Shown: positions 5,613 to 14,250 of the stretch, one piece after another
Layout of the letters: each line of letters begins with the position of its first letter
How positions within the stretch are numbered: position 1 is the first letter of the stretch
DNA from: Syntrophaceae bacterium UBA1163
Lineage (GTDB): Bacteria; Desulfobacterota; BSN033; UBA1163
Length of the DNA stretch: 18,882 bases
Direction of reading: 5' to 3'
NCBI GenBank assembly: GCA_002311635.1
Contig: DBZJ01000148.1
Span: forward strand, 1 to 18,882
Position numbers and translations under genes: made by a program
The notes under the pieces: generated by a model
What the model was told of the DNA's origin: nothing
The model's input: only the letters and a program-made list of their open reading frames with translations
Databases searched by the model: none

Positions 5613-6047
5613 TCAGTCTTCGGTCCTCGAGTCTGGAGTTTCGGGCAGCTTTGAAATTGTGCCTTGAGAGGTCGCACAGAGGCTCTCTTTCCCTTCCTCA
5701 GACATGAACACGTCGCACCGACAAACAGCTTGGGTCTTGCTGGAGTAGATGACTGTGGCCTTAGCCACCAAGAAGTCACCCCTGGCCGGTCTTAGATAGT
5801 TGATCTTAAACTCGGACGTTACGACGCCTGGACCGAGAACACTTCCGCCGGCGAATGTCAATGCGTTGTCCGCGGCGTAACTGATAACTCCTCCATGTAC
5901 GAAACCGTGCTGTTGTTTCAGTTCGGGCTGGATCGGGACTTTTATTTCGGCACGTCCTTGGGAGAAGTACAGAAGTTCAGCATGCAGCAAAAGACTAAAG
6001 GGTTGCGATGCCAGAACTTGTTTTCCGATAGTGAGCACGTCATCCAT
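5613..6047 (-). CDS. PaaI-like hotdog-fold thioesterase
   Basis: A 144-residue hotdog-fold acyl-CoA thioesterase. HGFVHGGVISYAADNA (47-62) is the PaaI/DUF4442 active-site signature, with His51-Gly-Gly on the loop and Asp60 as the likely catalytic acid on the hotdog helix. VVTSEFKINYLRPARGD and the following strands complete the fold. Such enzymes hydrolyse phenylacetyl-, hydroxybenzoyl- or other acyl-CoA; the substrate cannot be told. The ATG at 6047 has GGAG 7 bases upstream. It follows the epoxide hydrolase by 61 bases in the same direction, so the two probably form an operon. Confidence 0.9.
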   Translation of the reverse strand: MDDVLTIGKQVLASQPFSLLLHAELLYFSQGRAEIKVPIQPELKQQHGFVHGGVISYAADNALTFAGGSVLGPGVVTSEFKINYLRPARGDFLVAKATVIYSSKTQAVCRCDVFMSEEGKESLCATSQGTISKLPETPDSRTED

Positions 6048-6108
6048 CCTTCGACTCCAAGTCCTAAAAAGAGGTTTGGGGTGAAACGAGCGAAAGCTTG
6101 CGAATCGT

Positions 6109-7080
6109 TCAGAGATTGAGGTTCGTCAAGAATTCGATGATCAATTGATTGACCTCGGTTGGACGCTCCTGCTGGATCCAATGCCCAGCCCCTGGTAACA
6201 GAACCTTCTTTCTTAGCTCCGGCATTGTTTTTTCCATTGTATTGAAGGCCCTCTGATTCATTGCGACGACCGGGTCGAACTCCCCCGCAATGAACAGCGC
6301 GGGTTGACGCAGCTTCGCGCCGTTCAGAAAAGGTGTAAGCTCCCAATTCCTATCGATGTTCCGGTACCAGTTCAATCCACCCCGGAATCCCGTGCGTTTG
6401 AACTCGTCCACGAAAAAGGCGAGGTCTTGCTCGGTTAACCAGGCAGGAAGCGTCTTCGGCAGTGATCCAGTATTAAGAAACTTCTCTGATTTACCAAACA
6501 AATAACGCCACCTTTTCTCCGGTGGCGGATCTCCTGAGGATGAGTAGAGGGAAAGAGCCATGGTTTTAAAGACGTCCGCTTCAAGTTCCGCCTCCGCCTT
6601 GCCCGGCTCCTGGAAGTATAGCATGTAGAATTCCTGCTCACCCGCCATTCGTTTCATTGCTTCCGTCGGTCGTCCGGACTCCCAGGATCTGGAAAGATAG
6701 GGCACGCTGAGCAGGACGATTGCACGGAACAGGTCAGGGCGGAGTAAAGCACAATGCCAGGCAACGGGTGCACCCCAATCGTGTCCGACGATTATCGCCC
6801 CGTCTTCCCCCAGGGCATGGATGAGTCCAACCATATCACCGGTCAGTTGGAGGATGTTGTATGCCTCGATGGGCTCCGGCCGATCGGTCTGGCCGTAGCC
6901 ACGCTGATCTGGAGCCACCACATGGAAGCCTGCCTCAGCGAGTGCCGGTACTTGGTGCCTCCAGGAATACCAGCACTCCGGGAAGCCGTGACAAAGAATG
7001 ATCAGCGGCCCCTGGCCCTGTTCGGCGAAGTGCATCTTAATGCCGTTGGTGTCGACGAATCGGTGGTTTATTGATGCCAC
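6109..7080 (-). CDS. Alpha/beta-fold epoxide hydrolase
   Basis: A 323-residue enzyme matching soluble epoxide hydrolases, which open epoxides to diols through a covalent Asp ester. HGFPE (31-35) gives the oxyanion hole, GHDWG (99-103) holds the nucleophile Asp101, Asp269 in GEFDP is the acid and His300 in GAGHW the base. Lid tyrosines are probably Tyr152 or Tyr155 (FYMLYFQ) and Tyr239 (NWYRN). Asp at the nucleophile position with W next to it separates it from dehalogenases only weakly, so a haloalkane or fluoroacetate dehalogenase-like activity is a lesser alternative. The GTG at 7080 is chosen because AAAAGGAG lies 6 bases upstream; the frame runs on to a TTG at 7152 without a ribosome site. 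It lies downstream of the ribosomal operon terminator. Confidence 0.9.
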   Translation of the reverse strand: MASINHRFVDTNGIKMHFAEQGQGPLIILCHGFPECWYSWRHQVPALAEAGFHVVAPDQRGYGQTDRPEPIEAYNILQLTGDMVGLIHALGEDGAIIVGHDWGAPVAWHCALLRPDLFRAIVLLSVPYLSRSWESGRPTEAMKRMAGEQEFYMLYFQEPGKAEAELEADVFKTMALSLYSSSGDPPPEKRWRYLFGKSEKFLNTGSLPKTLPAWLTEQDLAFFVDEFKRTGFRGGLNWYRNIDRNWELTPFLNGAKLRQPALFIAGEFDPVVAMNQRAFNTMEKTMPELRKKVLLPGAGHWIQQERPTEVNQLIIEFLTNLNL

Positions 7081-7169
7081 AGGGTCTCCTTTTCCGTGAT
7101 GATTGATTGCGGTTTGCCATCTTCCGGCAAGAGTTTCATGGTAATAATCCAAGATGAAACAGATAATAC

Positions 7170-7197
7170 AAAAAGGGGCTGCAACTTCTGCAACCCC
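7170..7197 (-). terminator. Rho-independent terminator of the ribosomal superoperon
   Basis: On the minus strand GGGGTTGCA (7197-7189) pairs with TGCAGCCCC (7183-7175) with one G-T wobble and a 5-base loop, then T5 (7174-7170). It lies 33 bases after the rplQ stop and separates the operon from the epoxide hydrolase gene. Confidence 0.85.
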
Positions 7198-7229
7198 TGA
7201 AAAGAGCCGTCTAAACAGAGAAAAGGTCT

Positions 7230-7817
7230 CTATTTATTTTTTTCTTCCGAGGGTTTTTTCTTCTTCGGTTTTTCCTTCTTCTCCTTGGGAGCTTCTTTTT
7301 CTACCTTTTCCGCCTTCTTTACTTTTTTCGACACTACCTTCTCTTTTTCCTTCTTTTCAACTTTCTCCTTCTTCTCTGCCTTTTCCTTCTTTTTGGGAGC
7401 TACCCTTCCGATCACTTCTTTGACTTTTTTCATCGCCGATTTCTTCTTCTCTTCAGGCGGCACGTAGGTGGCGAGCTCGACGAGAGAAAGGGGGGCTCCG
7501 TCTCCCACCCGCCATCCCAGCCGATAGATCCGGGTATATCCACCCTCCCGGTCCTTGAACTTCGGCGCGATCTCGTCAAAGAGTCTCTTGACAATCCCCT
7601 CATCCCGGAGGAGAGCAAAGGCTTGTCTTCTGGCATGAAGCGTTCCCTGCTTTCCTAAGCTGATGATCCTGTCCGCCCAGCTTCGAAGCTCTTTTCCTTT
7701 GGCCAGAGTGGTCTTGATCCGTTCATGTTGGAGCAGCGAGACGACCATATTCCGAAACATCAGCTCCCGGTGTCGAGTGTGGCGGCTTAATTTTCTACCT
7801 GCGACGCGATGCCTCAT
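7230..7817 (-). CDS. rplQ: 50S ribosomal protein L17 with long Lys/Glu-rich tail
   Basis: L17 of the 50S subunit, near the exit tunnel. Residues 1-121 are the normal protein: [12 protein letters not shown], then [15 protein letters not shown], ending [11 protein letters not shown]. It continues for about 74 residues of almost only Lys, Glu, Val, Ala and Pro (about 33 Lys and 16 Glu), giving 195 residues against roughly 115-130 usually. Tails like this are disordered and may bind rRNA, DNA or polyanions; no function is known here. The reading frame is clean, so this is not an obvious frameshift. The ATG at 7817 has AGGAG and AAGGA upstream, the first of which overlaps the rpoA stop codon. It is the last gene of the operon. 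Confidence 0.97.
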   Translation of the reverse strand: MRHRVAGRKLSRHTRHRELMFRNMVVSLLQHERIKTTLAKGKELRSWADRIISLGKQGTLHARRQAFALLRDEGIVKRLFDEIAPKFKDREGGYTRIYRLGWRVGDGAPLSLVELATYVPPEEKKKSAMKKVKEVIGRVAPKKKEKAEKKEKVEKKEKEKVVSKKVKKAEKVEKEAPKEKKEKPKKKKPSEEKNK

Positions 7818-7826
7818 TCCTTGCTC

Positions 7827-8846
7827 CTATCCAATGGCTCCGGATTCCATTTCTTCTTCAGATTTCTTGGGAGGCCAATTGTCTAATTTCATTCCCAAAC
7901 TAAGCCCCATCTCGGTCAAAATCTCCTTGATCTCGTTGAGCGATTTTCGGCCAAAGTTCTTCGTGGCCAGGATTTCAGCCTCTGTTTTTTGAACCAGATC
8001 TCCGATCAGCCTGATGTTGGCATGCTTCAGGCAGTTGGCCGACCGGACCGAAAGCTCTAATTCGTCCACGCTTCGGAGGAGGTTCTCATTCAGACCTTCC
8101 TTTTTCTCCTCATCCTCGGAATAGGACATCTCCGTTTCTTCCTCTTCTTCAAAGGTGATGAATATGGAGAGTTGATCCTTCAATATCTTGGCCGCATGCG
8201 CGACCGCTTCTTCCGGGCTCAAGCTTCCATCGGTCCAGACCTCCATGGTCAATTTATCGTAATCGGTGATCTGTCCCACCCGGGCATTGGTGACGGTGTA
8301 ATTTACCTTTTTGGTCGGAGAAAAGATGGCGTCCATGGGAATGGTCCCGATTGGCTGGTTTTCTTCCTTGTTTCGCTCTGCGGGAACATAACCCCTTCCA
8401 ACCTTCACCACCATCTCCATGGAAAGCTTCCCATCCCGAGAAAGCGTGGCAACGTAGTGGTCCGGGTTGAGGATTTCCACCGCATCGCCGGCGATGATAT
8501 CGCCTGCCTTCAGAACTTTGGGCCCTTCCGCCTTCACCCGAATCGTTTTGGGCCCTTCGGTATGGAGTTTCAACCTGACTTCTTTGAGGTTGAGGATGAT
8601 CTCGGTAATATCCTCTTTTGCCCCTGGGACGGCCGAAAATTCGTGGAGCACGCCATCAATTTTAACCGAGGTGATCGCCGCTCCTTGCAAGGAAGAGAGG
8701 AGAATCCGTCGAAGAGAATTTCCAATCGTAATGCCGAACCCTCTTTCAAAGGGCTCTGCGGTGAACTTTCCGTAAAAGGGTGTGAGGGTTTCTTTTTCCA
8801 ATTCCAACCGTTTGGGTCGAATCAAGTCTTTCCAACTTTTCTGCAT
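7827..8846 (-). CDS. rpoA: DNA-directed RNA polymerase subunit alpha
   Basis: The 339-residue alpha subunit, which nucleates polymerase assembly and contacts UP elements and activators. The N-terminal domain (about 1-230) shows [20 protein letters not shown] and [16 protein letters not shown]; an acidic linker ([15 protein letters not shown]) leads to the C-terminal domain with [16 protein letters not shown] and [16 protein letters not shown]. Length and motifs are normal. The [11 protein letters not shown] start is of the kind seen in deltaproteobacteria. The ATG at 8846 has GGAGG 5 bases upstream, 12 bases after rpsD. Confidence 0.98.
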   Translation of the reverse strand: MQKSWKDLIRPKRLELEKETLTPFYGKFTAEPFERGFGITIGNSLRRILLSSLQGAAITSVKIDGVLHEFSAVPGAKEDITEIILNLKEVRLKLHTEGPKTIRVKAEGPKVLKAGDIIAGDAVEILNPDHYVATLSRDGKLSMEMVVKVGRGYVPAERNKEENQPIGTIPMDAIFSPTKKVNYTVTNARVGQITDYDKLTMEVWTDGSLSPEEAVAHAAKILKDQLSIFITFEEEEETEMSYSEDEEKKEGLNENLLRSVDELELSVRSANCLKHANIRLIGDLVQKTEAEILATKNFGRKSLNEIKEILTEMGLSLGMKLDNWPPKKSEEEMESGAIG

Positions 8847-8858
8847 ATCGCCTCCAAA

Positions 8859-9485
8859 TTACTTTGAGTACAGCTCGACGATCAACTTCTCTTGGATGGG
8901 TAGGGTGATGTCCTCGCGGGTGGGCAGACCTTTCACGTTCCCCTTCATCTGATCTTTGTCCAATTCCAGCCATTGAGGCACACCCCGTCGGGCCACCCCT
9001 TCCAAAGCCTCCAAGATACGGACAACCTTCTTGCTCTTCTCACGAAGCTCGACGACATCCCCCGGTTTCACGAGATAGGAGGGGATGTTTACTTTGGACT
9101 GGTTGACCAGGAAATGGTTATGTCGAACGAGCTGACGCCCTTCGTCCCTTGAATTGGCAAAGCCCAGCCGGTAGACGATGTTGTCTAATCTTCTTTCCAA
9201 AAGAGCGAGAAGCGTTTCTCCGGTAATCCCCTTTTGTCGATCCGCTTCTTTAAAAATGTTACGGAATTGATTTTCCAGAATGCCATACATCCTTTTCACT
9301 TTCTGTTTTTCGCGAAGCTGGGTCCCATAATCCGAAAACTTTTTCCGATCCTGGCCATGTTGTCCCGGGGGGTAGTTCCTCCGGTCATACGCGCACTTTT
9401 CCGTATAGCACCGCTCCCCTTTGAGGAAGAGCTTCATATTTTCCCTTCGACAAAGCCGACAATTCGTTTTCGTATACCTTGCCAA
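8859..9485 (-). CDS. rpsD: 30S ribosomal protein S4, zinc-binding form
   Basis: S4 starts 30S assembly on 16S rRNA and in many bacteria represses its own operon. The 208 residues begin [15 protein letters not shown]; Cys9, Cys12, Cys26 and Cys31 form the zinc site of C+ S4. The S4 RNA-binding domain is at about 98-160 ([20 protein letters not shown]). The start codon is TTG at 9485, fixed by a near-perfect AAAGGAGG 6 bases upstream and by the family start. The 65-base gap to rpsK has no gene. Confidence 0.97.
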   Translation of the reverse strand: MARYTKTNCRLCRRENMKLFLKGERCYTEKCAYDRRNYPPGQHGQDRKKFSDYGTQLREKQKVKRMYGILENQFRNIFKEADRQKGITGETLLALLERRLDNIVYRLGFANSRDEGRQLVRHNHFLVNQSKVNIPSYLVKPGDVVELREKSKKVVRILEALEGVARRGVPQWLELDKDQMKGNVKGLPTREDITLPIQEKLIVELYSK

Positions 9486-9550
9486 AACTAACCTCCTTTC
9501 CTAAGACTGATGACACCGATTTTTCTGAGAACTTTTGTTACCAGAATTAA

Positions 9551-9940
9551 TCAAACTCTCCTTCTCTTAGGAGGACGGCATCCATTGTGGGGAATAGGCG
9601 TTACGTCCTTAATGAGATGAACTTTCAAACCCGCCGCCTGAAGTGCTCGCAGTGCCGATTCCCTTCCTGCTCCGGGGCCCTTGACATAGACATCGATGGA
9701 TCGAACGCCGTGCTCCATCGCTTTTTTGGCAGCATCCTCTGCCGCCATTTGGGCGGCGAAAGGGGTACTTTTCCGGGAGCCCTTGAAACCCTGCGTGCCG
9801 GCGCTGGACCAGGTGACCACATTTCCCTCTGGGTCGGCAATGGTGATGATCGTGTTGTTGAACGTGGCCTGGATGTGCGCAATTCCGGTCTGAACAATTT
9901 TCCTGACCTTCTTTTTCTTTATCCCCTGCCCTTTAGGCAT
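9551..9940 (-). CDS. rpsK: 30S ribosomal protein S11
   Basis: S11, 129 residues, forms part of the 30S platform next to S6/S18 and S7. The core reads [36 protein letters not shown] and [13 protein letters not shown], and the basic end is [12 protein letters not shown], all standard. The ATG at 9940 has AGGAGG 6 bases upstream. It follows rpsM after a 78-base spacer that holds a short heptamer repeat. Confidence 0.98.
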   Translation of the reverse strand: MPKGQGIKKKKVRKIVQTGIAHIQATFNNTIITIADPEGNVVTWSSAGTQGFKGSRKSTPFAAQMAAEDAAKKAMEHGVRSIDVYVKGPGAGRESALRALQAAGLKVHLIKDVTPIPHNGCRPPKRRRV

Positions 9941-9966
9941 AACGCCTCCTTATTTTATTGAGGTAA

Positions 9967-9994
9967 TTCGTGGTTTGTGACTCGTGTCTCGTCA
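9967..9994. repeat. Period-7 repeat in the rpsM/rpsK spacer (single arm)
   Basis: Four consecutive 7-base units fit the plus-strand pattern xTCGTGx (for example TTCGTGG at 9967-9973 and CTCGTGT at 9981-9987). No complementary second arm is seen. It is the shortest member of the heptamer spacer class. Confidence 0.6.
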
Positions 9995-10018
9995 AAAACT
10001 TAAAGATGAATAAATATA

Positions 10019-10411
10019 CTATGAGCGTGACGATTCCTTTGTCTCTTTCTTCTTTCCAATGATGGCCCGGCGCGGTCCTTTTCGAGTCCTGGCGTTGGTG
10101 TGAGTTCTTTGACCATGAACGGGCAGAGATTTCCGATGGCGAAGGCCTCGGTAGGAACCGATATCCATCAGCCGTTTGATGTTGGTGGCAACGTCCCGTC
10201 TGAGATCTCCCTCCACCTTGTATTCCTGCTCGATGATATCTCGAATGCGAACCACCTCGGTCTCCGTGAGTTTGTTCACCTTCGTATCCTTATCGATATT
10301 CGCCTTCGCGAGAATTTTATTGGATGAAGGTCTTGCAATTCCGTAGATATACGTGAGGGCAATCTCCACCCGTTTATCCTTCGGAAGATCGATTCCTGCG
10401 ATGCGTGCCAT
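10019..10411 (-). CDS. rpsM: 30S ribosomal protein S13
   Basis: S13, 130 residues, contacts the P-site tRNA and forms inter-subunit bridges with L5 and 23S r[22 protein letters not shown], the helix-turn-helix and [21 protein letters not shown] are diagnostic, as is the basic tail. LPVHGQRT has His where most S13 have Arg. The end, [11 protein letters not shown], is a few residues longer than usual. The ATG at 10411 has AAGGGGTGA upstream. It follows rpmJ after 92 bases holding a heptamer palindrome. Confidence 0.97.
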   Translation of the reverse strand: MARIAGIDLPKDKRVEIALTYIYGIARPSSNKILAKANIDKDTKVNKLTETEVVRIRDIIEQEYKVEGDLRRDVATNIKRLMDIGSYRGLRHRKSLPVHGQRTHTNARTRKGPRRAIIGKKKETKESSRS

Positions 10412-10435
10412 AGTTCACCCCTTTTAAATCAGAGT

Positions 10436-10498
10436 GTGGAAGGTGGAGGGTGGAGCGTGGTTCGATCTTCCACATTCCACTTTCTACCTTCCGCCTTC
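10436..10498. repeat. Period-7 palindromic repeat in the rpmJ/rpsM spacer
   Basis: Left arm: four 7-base units starting GTGG (GTGGAAG 10436-10442, GTGGAGG 10443-10449, then to 10463). Right arm: units of the complementary word TTCCxCx (TTCCACA 10468-10474, TTCCACT 10475-10481, then to 10498). The arms together form a long imperfect hairpin that nearly fills the spacer. Confidence 0.85.
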
Positions 10499-10503
10499 TG
10501 GAC

Positions 10504-10617
10504 CTATCCTTGTCTCTGTTTGTGTTTGGGGTTTTCACAGATCACCCGGATCACCCCTCTTCGCTTTACAATTTTACACTTGTCACAGATTTTTTTGACC
10601 GATGCCCTGACCTTCAC
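10504..10617 (-). CDS. rpmJ: 50S ribosomal protein L36, zinc-binding form
   Basis: L36, 37 residues, the smallest 50S protein. The sequence reads [20 protein letters not shown] and ends [11 protein letters not shown]; Cys11, Cys14, Cys27 and His32 are the zinc ligands of the C+ form. The start codon is GTG at 10617 in place of the usual ATG, with GAGG 8 bases upstream on the minus strand. It lies between infA (73-base gap) and rpsM, the standard position. Confidence 0.95.
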   Translation of the reverse strand: MKVRASVKKICDKCKIVKRRGVIRVICENPKHKQRQG

Positions 10618-10690
10618 TGCTTCTACCTCAATTCGTTAATGAATACGACAAACCCGAAAGCTTTGCCTTGAACCTTCCATGGTTCGGCGC

Positions 10691-10909
10691 TTATTTCTCA
10701 CGAAAAATAATTCTTCCCCGTGACAGATCATAAGGGGAGAGTTCCAATGTCACCTTGTCCCCCGGGAGGATTTTGATGAAGTGCATTCGCATCTTTCCAG
10801 AGATATGCGCGAGCACCTTGTGACCGTTCTCCAATTCTACTCGGAACATGGCGTTGGGAAGGGTCTCCAGGACCTTTCCTTCCACTTGGATCGCATCCTC
10901 CTTTGGCAT
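10691..10909 (-). CDS. infA: Translation initiation factor IF-1
   Basis: IF-1, 72 residues, binds the 30S A site during initiation. It is an OB fold starting [19 protein letters not shown], with [21 protein letters not shown] in the middle and [11 protein letters not shown] near the end. The ATG at 10909 has GGAGG 8 bases upstream and gives exactly the family length; the frame is open to 10945 but without support. It starts 19 bases after adk with no map gene between them. Confidence 0.97.
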   Translation of the reverse strand: MPKEDAIQVEGKVLETLPNAMFRVELENGHKVLAHISGKMRMHFIKILPGDKVTLELSPYDLSRGRIIFREK

Positions 10910-10928
10910 TGCGTCTTCCTCCGCACCC

Positions 10929-11582
10929 TTAAACGGGCGTGGCATCTAATAAATGGGCGATTTGATCGAAAATCTGATCGGGGCCACCCATGCCTTGAAT
11001 TGACCGAAGTTTTTTTTCGCCGCGATAATACTGGATGAGAGGGGCGGTCTGGTTCTCATATTCCTTCAGTCGTGTCCGAATGGTATCTTCGTTGTCGTCC
11101 GCACGCTGGTAGAGTGCCCCCCCGCATCGATCGCAACTGCCCTGTTTCTTAGGTGGTTGAAAAACCAGGTGAAACATGGCCCCGCAGTTCTTGCAGGTCC
11201 TCCTCCCGGTCAGCCGGTGCACCAATTCCTCGGATGGCACCTCAATGTTAATGACGTGATCGATCCTCTTTCCGATTTTGGTGAGGATAGATTGGAGTGC
11301 TTCGGCTTGAGGGATTGTCCTTGGAAATCCGTCGAGGATAAACCCTGAGTCACAATCCTTCGCCTTCAGCCGCTCCTCAATAGTTCCGATGACGATTTCA
11401 TCCGGAACCAGCTGCCCTCGATCCATGAATCCCTTTGCCTTCGTTCCCAAAGGGGTGCCGTCTTTCACTGCCGCCCTCAGGATGTCGCCAGTGGAGATCT
11501 GAGGGATGTGATACCGTTCCACAATCCTCTGGGCCTGAGTCCCTTTACCAGCCCCGGGAGGGCCTAATAAAATCAAATTCAA
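10929..11582 (-). CDS. adk: Adenylate kinase, zinc-binding long-lid form
   Basis: Interconverts ATP, ADP and AMP in the cytoplasm. The 217 residues start [16 protein letters not shown] (P-loop 7-15), with the AMP site at [15 protein letters not shown] at 83-89, and a lid carrying Cys130, Cys133, Cys150 and Cys153 for a structural zinc. Start codon TTG at 11582 is inferred from the family start and AGGAG 7 bases upstream; the frame is open to 11609. The upstream spacer consists of heptamer repeats whose last units run into the ribosome site. Confidence 0.95.
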   Translation of the reverse strand: MNLILLGPPGAGKGTQAQRIVERYHIPQISTGDILRAAVKDGTPLGTKAKGFMDRGQLVPDEIVIGTIEERLKAKDCDSGFILDGFPRTIPQAEALQSILTKIGKRIDHVINIEVPSEELVHRLTGRRTCKNCGAMFHLVFQPPKKQGSCDRCGGALYQRADDNEDTIRTRLKEYENQTAPLIQYYRGEKKLRSIQGMGGPDQIFDQIAHLLDATPV

Positions 11583-11590
11583 ATCAAATC

Positions 11591-11625
11591 TCCTAAACTC
11601 TAAATTCAAAAATCTAAACTCTAAG
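11591..11625. repeat. Period-7 repeat in the secY/adk spacer (single arm)
   Basis: Five consecutive 7-base units on the plus strand with the word xTCTAAA (CTCTAAA 11598-11604, ATCTAAA 11612-11618, with variants on either side). The first unit on the plus strand, TCCTAAA, contains the AGGAG of adk in reverse, so the adk ribosome site lies inside the array. No second arm is visible. Confidence 0.8.
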
Positions 11626-11628
11626 TTG

Positions 11629-12957
11629 CTACCCCCGTCTCCCTTTCAATCTGCCCTTTCTCATCAACCCCTCATAGTGTCTTGAAAGCATGTGGGCTTC
11701 AATCTGCTGGACCGTGTCCAAGGCCACGCCGACGACGATCAGCAGGGACGTTCCTCCAAAATAGAAGGAGACATGGAATCTCTGGCTGAGAATCGTAGGG
11801 AGGACACAGATAGCTGACACATAAATCGCTCCTCCAAGAGTGATCCGGGTGAGCACCTTATCGATATACTCAGCGGTCTTCTGTCCAGGGCGGATGCCGG
11901 GGATATACCCGCCAAATTTTTTCATATTATCGGCGACATCATTCGGGTTGAAGGTGACGGCCGTATAGAAATAGCAGAAGAAGAAGATAAATCCCACATA
12001 AAGAAGATTGTAAATAAGCCCACCCCGAGTCAGGTTTTGTAAGACGGCACTCACCCAGGGATGGACTTCCAGCCACTGCTTCGGTGCAAAGTTTGCAATC
12101 GTCGCCGGAAACAATAGGATGGAGGAGGCAAAGATAGGCGGGATGACACCCGAGGTGTTCAATTTAAGGGGAAGATGGGTGCTTTGGCCACCGTAGACCC
12201 TTCTTCCCACAATGCGCTTGGCGTACTGGACCGGCAGCCTCCTTTGCCCGGTTTCGACAAAAATGATCACAGCGACCACCAATACCATGAGGACGATCAA
12301 GCCCAAAACGGTGAAGATATCCAGCGTTCCCGCCGTATAAAGCCGATACGTATCGGCCACGGCATTGGGCATTCTGGCCACAATTCCCGCAAAGATGATC
12401 AGGGAGATGCCGTTCCCGATCCCTCTTTCCGTAATCTGTTCGCCCAACCACATGATGAAGGCCGTGCCTGCGGTCAGGGTGATGACCGTCATGATTCGGA
12501 AGGACCATCCGGGAACCATAACGACCATCTCGCCCGCTGACCCTGACATCTTCTCCAAGCCGACGGCGATCCCGAATCCCTGGATTATGCTGAGAACGAC
12601 CGTTCCGTAACGAGTATATTGGACGATCTTTTTTCGGCCGATCTCCCCTTCTTTCTGGAGTTGGGCGAGATAGGGAATGACCACCGTAAGAAGCTGCAAG
12701 ATGATCGAAGCGCTGATATAGGGCATAATGCCCAGAGCAAAAACGGAGAGCCTCTCCAAGGCCCCTCCTGAAAACATATCAATGAGGCCAAGGATCGTCC
12801 CCTTCTGTGCGGCGAAGAAGGAGGCTAAAGCATCCCCGTTAATTCCGGGCGTCGGGATGTGGACCCCAATACGATAGATCGCCAGGAAAGCGAGAGTCCA
12901 TAATATCCTTCTCTTGAGTTCCGGTATCTTAAAGATGTTCTGGGCCCCTGAAATCAT
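11629..12957 (-). CDS. secY: Preprotein translocase subunit SecY
   Basis: SecY, 442 residues, the channel of the SecYEG translocon in the inner membrane. Ten hydrophobic segments fit the family. Landmarks are [20 protein letters not shown] near the start, [20 protein letters not shown] (plug/TM2), [33 protein letters not shown] and [13 protein letters not shown]. Length is normal. Its ATG overlaps the rplO stop (ATGA at 12957-12954), so translation is coupled. Confidence 0.98.
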   Translation of the reverse strand: MISGAQNIFKIPELKRRILWTLAFLAIYRIGVHIPTPGINGDALASFFAAQKGTILGLIDMFSGGALERLSVFALGIMPYISASIILQLLTVVIPYLAQLQKEGEIGRKKIVQYTRYGTVVLSIIQGFGIAVGLEKMSGSAGEMVVMVPGWSFRIMTVITLTAGTAFIMWLGEQITERGIGNGISLIIFAGIVARMPNAVADTYRLYTAGTLDIFTVLGLIVLMVLVVAVIIFVETGQRRLPVQYAKRIVGRRVYGGQSTHLPLKLNTSGVIPPIFASSILLFPATIANFAPKQWLEVHPWVSAVLQNLTRGGLIYNLLYVGFIFFFCYFYTAVTFNPNDVADNMKKFGGYIPGIRPGQKTAEYIDKVLTRITLGGAIYVSAICVLPTILSQRFHVSFYFGGTSLLIVVGVALDTVQQIEAHMLSRHYEGLMRKGRLKGRRG

Positions 12958-13397
12958 GAGCCGATGACCTCCACCCTCCCTGAAGCACTCTCCACTTTCT
13001 TAAGGGCAGCCTTGCTGGCTTGATGGACGCGGATAATAAGAGGATGCTGAAGTTCCCCATCCGAAAGAAGCTTGACCCGTTCCTCTTTTTCTGTAAGGCC
13101 GGATTGAATCAAAAGATCGGGGTCCACCACTGTATCCTTCGGGAAACGATTGAGATCTCCTACATGGATGATGGCAAAGTGTTTCTTAAAAAGGGGACGA
13201 AACCCTCTTTTTGGAAGCCGACGTTGAAGCGGCATCTGACCTCCCTCAAAACCCGCCTTGGTTCCTCTCCCGGCACGGGCATTCTGGCCTTTGGACCCCT
13301 GACAGGCCGTTTTGCCATGGCCGGATCCAATGCCTCTTCCCACTCTCTTTTCCTTTTTTCTCGCTCCTTCCGGAGGTCTCAACTCGTTTAATCTCAT
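12954..13397 (-). CDS. rplO: 50S ribosomal protein L15
   Basis: L15, 147 residues, a late-assembly 50S protein. [39 protein letters not shown] and [18 protein letters not shown] are the family signature. The ATG at 13397 has AAGGGAG upstream and matches the family start; the same frame stays open to 13568 across the repeat in rpmD but without a ribosome site. Overlaps secY by 4 bases. Confidence 0.97.
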   Translation of the reverse strand: MRLNELRPPEGARKKEKRVGRGIGSGHGKTACQGSKGQNARAGRGTKAGFEGGQMPLQRRLPKRGFRPLFKKHFAIIHVGDLNRFPKDTVVDPDLLIQSGLTEKEERVKLLSDGELQHPLIIRVHQASKAALKKVESASGRVEVIGS

Positions 13398-13413
13398 CCG
13401 CGCTCCCTTGGAA

Positions 13414-13731
13414 TTATTCCTTGACGCGTTCGGCGGCGCCAAGTCCCTTTTTAGAGGGTCGGGCACGCACGTGCCGCTCAGGGTCAACCCTGAGCCCCTC
13501 GGCGTGGGCTCGTGTCGAAGGCAAACCCTGGCCCCCTTCAGGCCGGGGAGTCGAAGGGTTGACTTCAAGCAAATGAATGACGCGATTAACCATTCCCCGG
13601 ATCTCGGGCCGATCCGGCAAGGTAAGAGTTTGATGGAGCCGTCTAAACCCGAGGCTCCGTATGGTCTTCTTCTGGTCGTCGGTGCGTCCGATCGTACTCC
13701 GGATCCATTTGACGGTAATCGTTTTGTCCAT
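13414..13731 (-). CDS. rpmD: 50S ribosomal protein L30 with repeat-encoded C-terminal extension
   Basis: Residues 1-57 are a normal L30: MDKTITVKWIRSTIGRTDDQ, KKTIRSLGFRRLHQTLTLPD, then IRGMVNRVIHLLEV. L30 normally ends there at about 60 residues. Here the frame runs on for about 48 residues, rich in Pro, Arg and Gly, through a palindromic repeat at 13462-13560, to 105 residues in total. The extension does not resemble a domain. The ATG at 13731 is 10 bases after the rpsE stop; the ribosome site is weak (GAG about 10 bases upstream). An in-frame ATG at 13764 is possible but would overlap rpsE and add residues not in the family. Confidence 0.88.
   Translation of the reverse strand: MDKTITVKWIRSTIGRTDDQKKTIRSLGFRRLHQTLTLPDRPEIRGMVNRVIHLLEVNPSTPRPEGGQGLPSTRAHAEGLRVDPERHVRARPSKKGLGAAERVKE
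13462..13560. repeat. Palindromic repeat element inside the 3' end of rpmD
   Basis: Contains hairpins GGCACG/CGTGCC (13462-13467, 13470-13475), CTCAGGG/CCCTGAG (13477-13483, 13488-13494) and AACCCT/AGGGTT (13525-13530, 13555-13560), with TCGAAGG repeated directly at 13515-13521 and 13551-13557. The CTCAGGG/TCGAAGG words recall dispersed palindromes found in many proteobacterial genomes. Higher GC than the flanks and in frame with rpmD, it looks like an insertion. Confidence 0.75.
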
Positions 13732-13741
13732 GTCGAATGTC

Positions 13742-14236
13742 TCAGCTTTCCGCCGCGGTTTCATGTCTTCTATCAACCACCTCTTCTGGAGTCTTCAACT
13801 GGTTAACGGCTTGCAGGGTGGCTTTGATCAGATTGTAAGGATTGTTTGATCCAAGAGATTTCGTCAAAACGTTTTGGATCCCCGCCGACTCAGCAATGGC
13901 CCTGACGGCTGCCCCCGCAATCACGCCCGTTCCCTCGGAGGCCGGTTTGAGCAAGACTCTGGCGGCGCCAAACCTTCCCGTCACTTCATAAGGAATCGTT
14001 TTATTGGTAAGGGGAACCTTAATCAGGTTCCGTTTCGCATGTTCAATCCCTTTTCGAATGGCCTCCGGGACCTCATTGGCTTTTCCCAACCCGCTTCCCA
14101 CATGGCCGTTTCCATCTCCAACCACGACCAAGGCGCTGAAGCTGAATCGTCTCCCTCCTTTCACCACTTTGGCCACCCGGTTGATATGAACCACCCGATC
14201 CGTTAATTCCAATGCACTGGGATCAATTTTCGGCAA
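13742..14236 (-). CDS. rpsE: 30S ribosomal protein S5
   Basis: S5, 164 residues, helps decoding fidelity and mRNA helicase activity of the 30[36 protein letters not shown] and [20 protein letters not shown] are diagnostic of its two domains. The start codon is TTG at 14236 with GGAGGG 7 bases upstream; the resulting start matches deltaproteobacterial S5. Length normal. It is 14 bases after rplR. Confidence 0.97.
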   Translation of the reverse strand: MPKIDPSALELTDRVVHINRVAKVVKGGRRFSFSALVVVGDGNGHVGSGLGKANEVPEAIRKGIEHAKRNLIKVPLTNKTIPYEVTGRFGAARVLLKPASEGTGVIAGAAVRAIAESAGIQNVLTKSLGSNNPYNLIKATLQAVNQLKTPEEVVDRRHETAAES

Positions 14237-14250
14237 TGTCTTTCCCTCCG

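Noticed and set aside
13398..13568. Extension of L15 by 57 residues through the rpmD repeat
   Set aside because: The conserved L15 start with a good ribosome site is at 13397; the frame upstream is open only because of the GC-rich repeat.
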